Assembly (NCBI GenBank): GCA_013397795.1
Contig: VZTJ01005907.1
Coordinates: 1,696,988 to 1,760,987 of the forward strand
DNA: 64,000 nt
Reading direction: 5' to 3'
From: Orthonyx spaldingii
Lineage: Eukaryota > Chordata > Aves > Passeriformes > Orthonychidae
Shown here: piece by piece, positions 26,501-39,600 of the stretch
Layout: each line of letters begins with the position of its first letter
How positions within the stretch are numbered: position 1 is the stretch's first letter
Made by a program: the position numbers and the translations under genes
The notes under the pieces: model-generated
What the model was told of the DNA's origin: nothing
Databases searched by the model: none
What the model saw: the letters and a program-made list of their open reading frames with translations, nothing else

Positions 26501-29500
26501 TTTCCCAGAAGCTCCCTATGAGTTCCTGTAACACAGCTTTACCTTCCCAAGTCTTAGCTGTTACTGTCACTTCAAGACAACTACAAATGCACAGAAAAGC
26601 AAATTTTAAGTCACAGATAAATTTTTCACATGCATTCAATTTCATGGTACAATCCAAAATATAGATGCTACTACACAATATACACTACTTGAACTTTTTG
26701 AAAAGTTATGATAAAGGAACAATTTGAAGTCATTCCCTCTAGCAACACATAACAAAATTCATTACCTTTCCTGTAGAGCATTCATTTTATGATTAAATAA
26801 ATTTATCCAAAAAACTTTTTATTATAATATCCAAGTAATAAGCAAACTAATTCTATTTCCATCTCCATTCCAGCTGTGAATGAACACACTGACTAGAAAA
26901 CTTACACTTCCTCAAACTAATTATTTCTTATTTCCAAACAAAGGCACTTACTTAGTCTAAAAATGCCACACATGCAAAAATGATATAGCATTTAAAAAGA
27001 AATCCCCCACAGTCAATATACTGGAAGTAATCTCTGAATCATCACTGCCCTTCAGGTTTCCACATACCCTTTTTCACCTCCTTTAGCAGAATTTGGGTCT
27101 GCCAAAGCTGAAAATGGGAAACCAATTCTCCTTTTGTCCTTTAGGATTGAAGAGTTATCCACCTATCTATTTTCTGGTATAATAAGATCAAAATCTGGGT
27201 TGAGAAACTTACCACAAGATCAACTGTAGAATATTATTATGGTGGCTAACAACAGTTTCTATGTTATTAATCCAATCAGACAGGTCTATGCCTGCCATGT
27301 TTGCCCAGATTTGAACTCCTGTTGCCCAAGAGAATAGAAATTGGTGATGCAGGAAGAAATGCTTAACTGTACAGTATTATTTGCTTGTGGCTCAGCAAGC
27401 ACTTAACCACATATGTGAAGCTCTGCCAAGATGTCCTCCTACAACAAAAGAACTTATGAAAAAATAAAAAAAAGAGAACACAAACACAATCAGTAGTTGG
27501 CAGATTTTGGGTGGAACATTATTTACCTACTACTTGTTCTTAAAATAGAACCCAGTATTTTTACAGGTTTTAAGGAGTGAATTAAATTAAAAAGTCTTTT
27601 CTGCTTGCCTGAAGATATAATTTTAATCAGCTTGCCAAATGCAATATCTATTTATCACTAGGTTACTGAGATATACTGGTGGTGTCGAAGCTCAAAACCA
27701 CACCAAATTATTGAAAAGATCTTTTTCATGGTGGAAGAAAATGTACTTCTGCACATAGTGAATTTTTAAATTTCCACTTCTTTAGAGGACACAGCACAAA
27801 TTACATCAGTGGAGATGCCAGAGGAATCTGTATCAGTGCATTTAAGTGTGGATAGCCTCAAGACAGCCTATACAATTAAGGCAGGGCAGTGATTGAGGAG
27901 GAGAAGTGGGAAGATATTTTACATTAAAAAAATTGACTATAAAAGAAAGAAGACATTTCTAAGTCTAGCAACACTTATCTGGTACAGACAGAGATTATCA
28001 AAGGGAGTTTCTATTTGTTTATAGTTTCCCAATCATGAAGTCTTTCTGACACACACAGATACATTCACACATCCTGATAGTATTTGCTACTATGTTATCC
28101 CAGAAGGGTACCAAGAATATAAACACATTAAAGTTTGTAAAAACAGATATTCAGATGAAAAGACAGTAAAACATTTTATCAGTGAAACAGCACTAAGGAA
28201 ATTGTGTATTCCTTGCATAATTTCAAATCAAGCCTCCTAAACGTTTAACAAAAAATCCTTTCTGATACTGTGGTAATTGAGACTTTTGAGGGACGGCCTG
28301 TTGTCAAAAATAAGAAAAATAAAATGCATTTTAGACATGAACCACCATTGTCAATTTGACTACCTCAGAAATTTGAGTTCTCCTTTAGTCCCCAAAAGAA
28401 TGGTGAGAAAATGGTACAGAAGACTTTCCCACAAATCTTCTCAGTTTCCTTCTGTGGCTTAAGAAAATAACTTCATGGCACCACGTATTAAAGGGCTATG
28501 CACGTGCAGTACAAACATAACCTGTCCAAGATAACTGCAGAAGAATAAAAGAATATACACAGATATAAAAATGAAAAAAGCCACCCTAAACCATGTCCTT
28601 TAACAGGTCACTTTCACAAGACACTTCTGCTAGCACAGTGTGCTTAGAAACACTCTACCCCCCAACATTCTTGACTTTAAAGGGAGTCAGCTGTAGGACC
28701 TTGTTAGATATTAATTACCAAAAACAGGGAGTTGCCTTGGTGAAAAGTAAACAACATTCCAGTTGCAGAGTCTGATGTAACATGGGTGGTTGCATATAGA
28801 CTCTACCATTAAACTATTAAACAAAATACGCTGAACAGATTGGTGGATGAACGAAAATAGAATGCTAGGCTTTTGCAGCATTAGTATAACAAACAAAATC
28901 AGGATAAAATGATCTTTTTTCTAACATTTTAAGTGTACTCAGTTGTATGTGGAAAGTAGTCAGCAATGCCAGTTGTATTGCCAGGATCATTCACTGCTAG
29001 TGACTAGTGTTCTATTTCAGGGTATTTATTTACTTTTTTAAAAATTCTGCTATAGTATATGAAATTAAGAAAGGAAAATACAAATTAGCATCTGTGTATT
29101 GAAAAGGCAACTCGAAGCTTTCAGTACACAGAACTAAAAAAATAAAGTAAAAGAGATTTCCCAGTATTATGTGTCTTGCTGTTGCAAGGCATAACACCAC
29201 CCATAATACTGACCCAAATTCTTTAATATTTGGTCCCATGCACTGCTGTAATTTATGTCATGTACCAGCTAGTCCAAAAGGACTATGCATTAGTGATACT
29301 TGTCAGAATGCAGCAAACTCATGCGTTTGTTCCTCATGCTATCCCTTCACTGTGAGAGCAGTGAGATAGGAACTTAATTTAACTTTCTACCAGCCCATCA
29401 TGACCTCGAGCCAGAGCAAATCCTAGATAGCGATATGTCCTTAAGAACTCACCCGTCCACGCTGTTGGAGCAGCATGATGAGATTAACTAAAAAATCCTT

Positions 29501-29599
29501 TGCTTCCACACTACCACTATACGTGGCACACTGCTAATGCCATTGTATAACCGTGCTACAATCAACTGCACGGCTTCAGTCTGAAGGGACATTTATGTC

Positions 29600-29850
29600 C
29601 CAAGGACTAGGGCAACTGAGGCCTTGGGATTCACATGAGGAGGGTGGCAGAGCAGCAGACTGGTTCCTCAGGGAGGCTGTTGGATCTCCACTGAGAAGCG
29701 TTTGAGACACAGATGGAGACTCTGCAACACAAAACCTGAGCTAGTGCTGGTGGTAGTCCCATGCCAAGCAGGAAGCCAGCCTAGATGATTCAGAGCTCCT
29801 TTCCAACAAAGCGCTCTAGGACTGATGTGAGAACTACCACTTATTTGCTG
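29600..29850 (+). mobile_element. CR1 LINE fragment, 3' region
   Basis: The plus strand has the CR1 landmarks 'ggttcctcagggaggctgt', 'ggatctcc' and, near the end, 'agcaggaagccagcctagat' followed by 'ctcctttccaac', equivalent to the usual 'ggagg..ggactagatgacctccagaggtcccttccaacc'. The terminal ATTCTATGA tail is degenerate. Left limit approximate. Confidence 0.75.
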
Positions 29851-32382
29851 CAAAAGAGCTCTCTACAAAACCACTCCAGCTATCCGTGGTTAAGGAACTT
29901 GATATATTTTATGAATTGACATGACCTCCAAAATTTTAACACAATACTATGAAAAGAAAGTAAAGAAATTCATAGTAGTGAGAAAGATCATCTTTTTAAT
30001 GCTGAGACATGTAGTCTAAATAGAACACTATCACAGAGGAGGAGAAGTTTGTTCAATTATATGTAATCCAGGCTTTGATAAATACAATATAATGGAATGT
30101 TTTTGCTTTCACTGTTGCATAAAAATCCTGAAGGTTTCACTCCTTTTATAAATGGAAACAATTAATTGTGAAGAGAAATAATATTAAAAGAAATATAAAA
30201 TAAGCAGTGTTTAGAAAAACTAATGATAAAATGCTTTAAAACAAAGAACAACAAAGGCACTGAAATCATATACAACGCTAAATGATTGTTCTGGACACGT
30301 ACTGATTTTGTGTATCACACAATTAAAAGGGCTGTTAGGTTTTTGTAGATCAAATGTTTCCTAAACTTTCAACAAGACTTGCTTTGTCAGGATATATGTT
30401 CCTCATTTAACTCTCCTTGCAGTTTCTATGTCAACTGCAGGAAAAACTGCTACCTGACATGCAAAAAACAGAGCCTCACTTCTTGAAAATAAAACAAAAT
30501 TTCAGAGATGCGTACAGAGCTGAAAACAAACAGCCAAAAGAGAAATCAGAAAATAGAGATGGAATGTAAAGAAATAAAAAACCAGTGGAAGGCAATATGA
30601 GAAACCTAAGTGACAGGTAAATGAACAAAAACAAGAGTACCAATTGAAAACAACAGGATTTGAGGAGGTTGAAAGCAAGTCACACATTCATTACAGCTAC
30701 AAAAGAAACATAGTGTTTGAGCCATGGAACAACTTAGGAGGATCACTACATAATTACGCATACATGCCATCTAACCATCTTCCCATTACAGAGCAAAAGA
30801 AAAAAAAAATCTGGGAAATTGACCAAAAAGATGACCTGAAGGAACTACCTCCACAGAATGTCCCAGAAAGTCCTGCCTGCCTGGAGAGGTCTAGGGAAGA
30901 GCAGTGGGCTGCTGCTGCTGCAGCACACACAACCTGCCAGGACAGACAGGGGTTGCACAGCTGTTTGGGTTAATATCAAAGGCAGCCTCAAAGAAAGGAA
31001 AAGGAAAGGAAAGCAAGCAGCAGCCACACTGAACAGCAGAACTGCTTCGCACGCAGTACTTAACATATGGAATAAACAGTACTGAGGCAACACAAGGGAA
31101 CAATTAGTCTGAACGGTTTTGTAAATATCTTGGACAAATACCAGAAGAGAAGAACACTGAGGAAGACACTGACTAATTCAGGAGAGGGAAGGGGCCTCGA
31201 TGGCCTCCCTCTGTCCTTACGTGCCCTGTATTTATATTTGAACACTTGCATTACCCAGCATATAGGCTATTTAAGGTCAGGAAAGCATTGCAGTAGCGCA
31301 GCTGCCTCCAGCAAGTAGTGCTTGACATCACCAAACCACACAGAAGAGCACAGCCTTTTCATTGGCTTCAACAGCAAATATCTGCAAGCAGAATTGTTTC
31401 GCTCTATTTGTACAGGTTTTTCCACTGCACTGTGGTGTCTGCAACTCAGTGCTAACAGAGTTTTGTCCACTGAAATTGTTAAACAGCTGAAGTTTCCTTC
31501 TCATGTATTTTTTGTGGCTCCTGACCAGAAACCAGCTCACAGAATTTAGTTTTAAAATCGAACTAAAAAGAATCTACGCTTTCGTCTTCTTAGTTTTCAG
31601 TTCTTGCCAAATTTAACTTGTTTTCCTCCGTGGGATGTTTGACACGTACTGCATGCACATACCAAATATTACATATGAGACCTCTCATTTAAATTCTGTA
31701 ATATTCTTTGTTGACATACAAGTATGTTTTCCCAAATTATACATAAAAAGAGTCCCATTCATTAACACAATGGCCACGTGATTTGTTGCCTATAATTTGC
31801 ACTTTCATTTAAACATAGCTGAAGTTTAGTATAGTTAGAGGATGCCTGTGGCAGGTTCAAAATTCAACAAATCCCTATGATTTGTTAAGGGGACTCTTCA
31901 GAGTAAAGTTCCTAGGAAAAAATTTCTCAATATTCTTGAAGGGGAATCTGTTATCTAGGAAAAGACTATTCAACAAAAAGTCTCACACTTGGTAATGTCT
32001 TTTACACATTTTCTCCAGGTAGGTCCAGTGTGCAAGTGCTGAAAGGAGCTGGGGCTTCAGCTAACATTCGAATCAGCCAAGCAGCTTGTAGCAGTTAAGT
32101 AGCGGGACGGACTGTGACTGTCTCATATGCCTTAAATAAAATAAGCAATACAGTGAATCACATTCTTGACAATAATTAGGGAAAAGGAAACCCCCAGAAA
32201 TTCTGCAGACACATTTTAAAAATCAGCCACAATTTATTTTGGGAAAATGGCATCTTCCTACAATGGATAATTAAGGAGGTTATTAATGTTCCTTTCAAGA
32301 AGGCATCAAGTTTAAAATGCCACTGATTATTTGCAGGAAAGATGGGAGACAGAAAGCAAAGGAAACTGAGAGGTGGTACTAC

Positions 32383-32404
32383 TGACCCTACTACTGTAGG
32401 GTCA
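32383..32404. repeat. Perfect inverted repeat, 9-bp arms, 4-nt loop
   Basis: The arms TGACCCTAC and GTAGGGTCA are exact reverse complements around the loop TACT. No U-run follows, and the surrounding sequence is non-coding intron. Confidence 0.9.
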
Positions 32405-33339
32405 AGAAGCTTATGGGAAAAAGGCAAGTTGGCAGGGGAACCAGCCCTTGGTAATGTCAAAGCATGCACCACAATCCTTTATCACATAAACAGTGAGGCC
32501 AAGATCCCTCCACTTATAGTCTCTCTCCTGCCCATCAGAATCCCCACAGGGCACTTCCTCTGCCATAGTCCTCAATTCATGCTCCCTGTACCACTGAATT
32601 CCCTGCTGAAACATCAATAACAGGAATGTGACTCCTAGAGGGTACTACAAGCTCTCCTCAATGGGCGAATGGGAAGCAGAGGGAGAAGACAACAGAGACA
32701 ATCAAAACTGAGGTCTTTCACATACAGCTTAATTCTGTGTTTCATACTTGTCAAGGGTTATATTTGAAAATCCTTAACTTTTCACTTTCCAGTGGTCAGA
32801 GATTGGAATCAATTGAATGTGGCCATCTGGAAGCAAGCATTAAACAGTAGCTGAATTTTTGTTAACAGTTTTAAATAATAAAATAGAAAAAGTCTGAAGA
32901 CAGAACACTAATGTGCAGATCACAATCAGAATGAAGTTCTCTGAAAACAAATGATCTAATCACCATATTCAGAAAGCAAACCACGTATCTCAAATATGCA
33001 AAAATCAACTTCAAGAAAGCATATTTTGTTAAGATACCATGTTCTGTAGTGGTGGGCTTGCATTTACATCAAAAACTGGGAAAAATTCCCACACAGCAAC
33101 AAAAGCGGGTTCAAAGTGTACTCTAGGAAATCTGAATTTTCATAGCTGTTGAATAAATGTGCCTTTCCATACCCACTGCATTTGCTGCCAAGATTCTAAT
33201 TAACTCATTTAACTACAGTTTGACAGTTTTGGTAATTAATACCCAGTTAGAATGAATATAGTAGAACAACTAAATCTCAGCTCTGATCTGAAAGAAAAGT
33301 CTTCCATGACCTACTCGTGCCACTTTCCATCCTTTGCCA

Positions 33340-34760
33340 GCAATCCTGGCTAACCAAGGAGGTCCTCACTGACTAAACATCAGCAAATGTAATGACCGTC
33401 TATAAGAAGGATCAGAAGGAGGATCTGGACAACTACAGGCCTGTTGTGCCTTGTGCTCGGGAAGGTCATGGAGCACATTATCTTGAGTGTCACCACATGG
33501 CATGTGCAGGACAATCAGGGAATCAGGCACAACCAGTATGGGATTATGAAAGGTGGTCCTGCTTGACCAACTTGGTCTCCTTCTGTGACAGGGTGACCCT
33601 TTTAGTGGATGAGGAAAAGGTTGCTGATGTTGCCACCGACAAACCTTTGACACCATTTTCCACCAAATTCTCCTGGAGAAGCTGGCAGCCCGTGGCTTGG
33701 ACAGGTGCACTCTTCACCAGGTGAAAAACTGGCTGGATGGCCAGGCCCAGAGAGTGATGGTGAATGGAGTTAATCCAGCTGGTGGCCAGTCACTAGTGAC
33801 ATTCCCCAGGGCTCAGACTTGTTGCCAGTCCTGTTTAAAATCTTTACTGATGATCTGGACGAGGGGATCAAGTGCCCCCTATGTGAGTTTTCAGATGACA
33901 CCAAGTTGGGTGGGAGTGCTGGTCTGCTGGAGGGCAGGAAGGGTCTGCAGGGGGATCTGCACAAGTTGGATTGATGGGCTGAGGCCAATGCTGTGAGGTT
34001 CAATAACGTGGAGTGCTGGGTCCTGCCCTTGGGACACAATAGTCCCTTGCAACAGTACAGACTTGGGGAACTGTATCTGAAAAGCTGTCCAGTGGAAAAG
34101 AACCTGGGGGTGCTGGTCAACAGTGGCTGAACATGAGCCAGTGTGTGTCCAGGTGACCAAGAAGGCCAATGGATGGCATCCTGGCCTGATCAGAAATAGC
34201 GTGGTCAGCAGGACCAGGGCAGTGATTGTCCCTGTGTACTCGGCACTGGTCAGGTTACACTTCAAGTGCTGTGTCCAGTTTTGGGTCACTCACTACAAGA
34301 AGAACATTGAGGAGTGTGTCCAGAGAAGGGCAACAGAGCTGATGAAGTGTCTGGAGCACGAGTCCTATTAGGAGAGGCTGAGGGAGCTGGAGTGGTTTAG
34401 CTTAGAGAGAAGGAGGCTCAGGAGGGACATTATCTCTCTCTCCAGCTACCTGAAAGCAGGATGCAGCCAGGTGGGAGTTGGCTTCTTCTCACAAATAACA
34501 AGTGATAGGATGAGAGGAAATGGCCTCAAGTTGCACTAGGGGAGGTTTAGATTGGATATTAGGGAAATTTTCTTCACCTAAAGGATTGCCAAGCATTGGA
34601 ACAGGCTGCCCAGAGAAGTGGTGGAGGCGCCATCCCTGGAGATATTTAAAAAATATGTAGATGTGGTACTTAGGGACATGGACTTAGTAGTGTTAAGTTT
34701 ACATTTGAACATGATGATCTTAAGGGTATTTTTCAACCTAAATGATTCTATGATTACATT
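33340..34760 (+). mobile_element. CR1 LINE, 5'-truncated, about 1.4 kb with reverse transcriptase relic
   Basis: The best-preserved transposon here. Plus-strand frames carry consecutive CR1 reverse transcriptase blocks: VYKKDQKEDLDNYRPV near 33395, CLTNLVSFCDRVTLLVDE near 33565, LHQVKNWLDGQAQRV near 33705, FSDDTKLGG near 33890 (the active-site region, where the usual DD motif is approximated as SDD), ALVRLHFKCCVQFW near 34245, then VQRRATELMK near 34320 and WFSLERRRLRRDI near 34390. After NRLPREVVEAPSLEIFKK near 34600 it ends in an AAATGATTCTATGATT tail. Frameshifts and stops show it is dead. It is truncated at the 5' end (no first ORF or promoter), as usual for CR1, and is antisense to BABAM2. 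Confidence 0.93.
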
Positions 34761-34953
34761 TACTGCTAAATTACCACAAGCCTCAAACTTGTCAGGTAAT
34801 TTTAAAATTTGATGCTGTCAGTAACTATGCAGCACTTTTCTTCTGAAAGAGCAATTTAACTCCAAAGAGGCAGTCTTTGGAATTAAGTCTGTTTAACAAC
34901 AGAGAAACTACTGCTTCAACTGTGATTTTCCAGCAACTTTGTATCTAACTGTT

Positions 34954-34968
34954 GCTTTTTTTTTTTTA
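34954..34968. repeat. Poly-T run
   Basis: Uninterrupted T run of a dozen or more bases; simple sequence. Confidence 0.8.
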
Positions 34969-36598
34969 AGCAGAATTTAACACCAGTACATTATCAATGA
35001 AAGGTGATAATATAATAATAAAATAAATCAGCCCCAAAGAAACTCCATATTCCCCTACATATAAATTTTACTTGGAACTGATTTTTCCACTGCATTTTGA
35101 AGAAATACCTAGTCAGTAATTGTTCAGGTTAACATTAAACCCCAGTTACCAGACCCTCCCACTTGCTCTATTACTGCCATACCAAATGCCACACAATAAA
35201 AAGATGACACCTGCTTCAAATTTCTTTTGCCAGCCTAATTAATGCTATAGAAAAGATTTCAAGGAGTTCAAACTGTCCCTGCCATTGGTCCAGAGTTCTT
35301 TAGAACAAAAGGTCCTACATAACCTCCTCCACCCCAGCCCCAAATATTCCTATTAATTCTTAGGTACGAAAAAAATCCTGCCACCTGTGACAGACACAGT
35401 TCAGTATCAACATGGATTGGTTCTGTTTAGTAGGCTTCCTTTCCCCTACAAAAACACTTCAGGAAATGAAGATGGAAGCTGCTTTGTGTGCTCTAATGTC
35501 TTAGGAAAATATCTGAGAAAGGCACTTCAGTACTGCACAAGGAATGTCTGAATGGCAATAAAAATACCCTCCAACCCTCTAAGAACAACAGAGACAGTAG
35601 AAAAGACAAAAATGTCTGGATATATCAAAACAAAAGTAAGGTTTTTGGTAAAACTGAAATGAATTTCAGTATAAAAGTAAACACAATCTAAGAAAATAAT
35701 TTTAAAAATAACCCCTATTGCAGATAGAGAAGATTTCAAAACTACTTAAGTACTGACCTAGCTAGTAATGAAGACGACAGCAATTTTCAATACTGCTGCC
35801 AGGATTAGTTTTGACTAATTAAAAGTGCTTTTGACAATCTCACTGCACAAAGACACAAGTCTAAACATATGGGCAACAGCAAAGAATCAAGAACACCTTT
35901 ATGAATAATAATGTCTGATGTCCTAAAAAAAAATTACTTTGTTCCCTTTTTCCTTCTTTATCACTCTTTGTAGGTGGATAAACACGCTTAGAAGCAGTGA
36001 TATCACAATAAAATTGCTGAAGAAAATATTTTAGTAGAGTACAACTTTATAACGATATTTAGAAATGCCTGTGTTGAAACATGGATTATTACAATGAATG
36101 GTACCATAGTCATAGCCCATGACAAATAACATGATACAGAATTGGGTGTTTAATTAGGGTAGCCTGAAATAAATTATATGTGCACAAGTGAAAAAATGCA
36201 AGTTAATGAAGAGATTCCATCTAAAGGAATCAAATGTGTTTAAAACTTGTGAAATATCTGTAGGCCATTCTACCCTAGTCAGAAGTATGCAGAGGGAGTT
36301 GAAGAGTGCTGTGTTGAATCACATTTTCATTTTCTTTTGTGATTCTTACTAATTCATGTTTCTATATGTGTATTTCAACCATACAAGAAAATACTTTAAG
36401 TGACAGTGCTTGATGTATCATGTAAAAATACTCCCTCCATCCATCACATTACAGAACCTTATACATATAGACTGACATTCAGAGCCTGACAAAACCTCCA
36501 AAAGACACAAACCCTTCCCAATACTCAGCTCTAAGTTTTGTTCTGAGACTTGAGTCAACACTGAGCTCTGGATTGCCACAAAAGGTCAGACCAAAAAC

Positions 36599-36618
36599 TG
36601 CCCCATATTGCCCCATAC
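36599..36618. repeat. Short tandem duplication (TGCCCCATA)2
   Basis: The nonamer TGCCCCATA appears twice with one T between the copies. Confidence 0.85.
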
Positions 36619-39600
36619 AGAGAAACTGGTACCTCATTACCTAGCAACAAAATCAGTCCCACTGAACTGCCTCAAGTATTTCATACCTCGACAAATAGGT
36701 CTAATTGCTTAGTCTCTTAACTGACTTAAAAATCTCGCTAACTGAGCCATTTAAAGACAACATTAACATATCCAGCTTTAAAGCACCATTTAGATGATGG
36801 ACACATAATCTTAGTTCTCCTACAACTATTTTCGCTAATTGCTCTACAGCAGCTTCAGAGCAGAAAAGAAAAAAAAGAACAATTCAGTACAGTTGAAACC
36901 TGGAATAGAAGTACAAGTCAATCTGCTTTGACTGCCAGTCCCAGTCTGTCCTCAACTCCTCTGAAGCTGTCAACAGGCCATCAAAAGTTGGTAGCAGCAA
37001 AACAGATGATTTTTAGAACACAGGAAAAGTTGCAAAGCAGAGCTAGATTGGCAATCAGGCTCTCATACTGGCTACAGGTCTGATGCACTAGCCAGGCACT
37101 GACCAAACAAGGTTTAATGGAACAGGAAGCACTGCAAAGCAACGGTCATTCCTCCTGCTTCCCATGTCTGCAAAGATGTCCTGGGATGTGAAGAAGCCAT
37201 GGACTGCCCTGGATGACTACTAACAATTCTACTGAAATCATCAACTCAGATGAATAAGCACATTTTAGTATGCCAAACTGAAGATCTTACTTCTGACTTC
37301 TACAAAGCAGACATATAAAAAGCCCAAAGCACAACCATTCGTTCAGTGTCCGTCTTCATAATCATTCTGAAACAGCAGGCTTCTGCTGGTGGCAGAATGA
37401 CATGCCAACTTCAAAGGCGAAGCCCTTCACAGCTCCCCTGTATCTCAAACACAACAAGAGGCGGTACTTGGCAGTAAATGGGTAATATTCTGTGGTTTTC
37501 CTCCTCCAACTCCCAGCAGAAAGCACAGGTAAAAGACAGGAAACACCTCAAGGAAACACGTATGTTTAATTTTCTCTTCAATTTTTTCTTCCATCAGAGA
37601 AAAACATGCAGGAACATTCAAAGCCTAAGAGTTCAGATCAGGTTCTTGTTATTCTCCCCTGCCTGTATGAGAAGGTTAAACGCAGTCACCGAACTCTGCA
37701 TACCACCCTCAGTCACGAAGAACCCTCTGGCACAGCTCCCAGACCAGTAAAAAACGACCATTTCAGTCCCCGAAGCATGGAGCCTGATCCATTTAAGCAA
37801 AACAACTTCTACTGACAGCTGGTTTCTTAGCATATTCACGTTTGCGTATTTATCAGAGAAAAGCCCTCCAGGACAACAGTGTTTATTGCAGGATTATTTC
37901 TGTGAACACAGGGAACACAGCATTCACTGAGCAACAGTGTTTCTACCCTAATATAGTTTTTTCTTAAAATGTGAACCAAGATGAACCCATTTTTACGTTC
38001 TTAAGCATGGATGACTCATGAAGGAAAAAAAATTACATACATTCAATTTTTTCTCTTAAGAAAAAAATCCAAAACCTTCTGATCCACATTCATGTGTATA
38101 TGCTGACACACACTTAGAAGCATTAATATAGAAATCAGTTGTTCAATCCTGCACTGATTTTTTGGATTTAGAGTCTAATGACTTTTAATAAATGGGAAAC
38201 AAAGATATGATGGGCAGTTTTATCAAAAATTTTCATCCCATATGAGTATCTAGCATAATTTCACTAGAAATGCAATTTTGAACAAGCAACACACTTTCTA
38301 CCAACAGGTTTAGAGGCACTATGAATAAATCATGGAAATGCAACAGAGACATAAAGGGTAAATATCCCAGCAGGTCCTCATCATGCCCCAGAGCACAGAT
38401 GTGCCTACCTAGCTCAGCTATATGACCCTTTTCCCAAAGCACAGCAGCTATCAGCAGAGGAGAAGAGCATACTGCAACAAGTCCCCTGCCCTGAGGTGGG
38501 AGGAAGTGAAGGATGAGTTGGGGACACACTCACAGATGCTGACAAGCACCAACCTTCTCAAGTTGTGTGGTCAGTCTGTGTGGTTTCTCAGCTTACCACT
38601 TCCTCCAGAAGTGTGCAGAAACTGTTTTCTATGATACTGCCGTAAAGATGGTAGTTTTTAAAAAATAAATAGATCTCATAAAGATTCCATGTTTCATTTT
38701 AACTTGATCTAATTTTGAAATAATTGGAAGTAACTGTTATTGGAATCTGTTTATTGATGTAATGCAACAAAAACTCAGAAGAATTCTTAAAACTATAGAA
38801 TGTAAGCTTTTTTTAAGTGACTGATTTCAAATTAAGGAAATATGAAAAGTTGCTGTTAATCTGTTTTGAACTAATAGTATCGAAATGAACTTTCCAAATT
38901 AGCAAGTTTTAATGAAATAATTAAACCAGGTATAGTTATGAATAGTTATTGATGAGATTTTTATAAATTAATACAAATGCTTCCCATCCCTAAATGTGAG
39001 GTTGGTCGTTTGAATCTAAGAACTGCACTTGACACTCCTGCAGCCAGACATCACACCACACAAGTCAATAAAGCACCAGTATTGACTTGAATCATTCACA
39101 ACTCTTCTCTACTGCATTTTTACCTGCAGCTTCAATATGTGGACTCTTTCAAGCCAACCGATGTACCAACATCTTCACCCCAAACTATAAAAGGTGAACA
39201 TTTCCCCGATTTCAGAAATCTCTCTTCCAGAGTCTATGACAAAGTGCAAAGACTTAGCAGCATTATGCTTACTATCCATTTAAAAAAGAAGAGACAATGT
39301 ATTTTACAAAACCCCTTCAGAGCATAAAAGTTACATGCATATTGCTACGACTCAAATTTGCTGACAAGATCTGTGGGTACACTTCATATTTAGAAAGTGC
39401 AATGTGGGAATGTGTGTTTATATGGCAGAGCACGAGAGCAATGAAACCTCTTGGGAAAGCAGGAGATAACTCACTTTACACAAACAGGCCCTTTTCCTCT
39501 TATTTTTCTACAAACCTGAAATGTTATTTCGTATGTCAGGAAAATGCTATTCCTGTTTGCTCATTCTTTCTAAAGTGAACATATTTTAGTAATAGCAAAA

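Noticed and set aside
33366..34289. Minus-strand open frames of 114, 116 and 132 codons
   Set aside because: They are antisense shadows of the CR1 LINE at 33340-34760.
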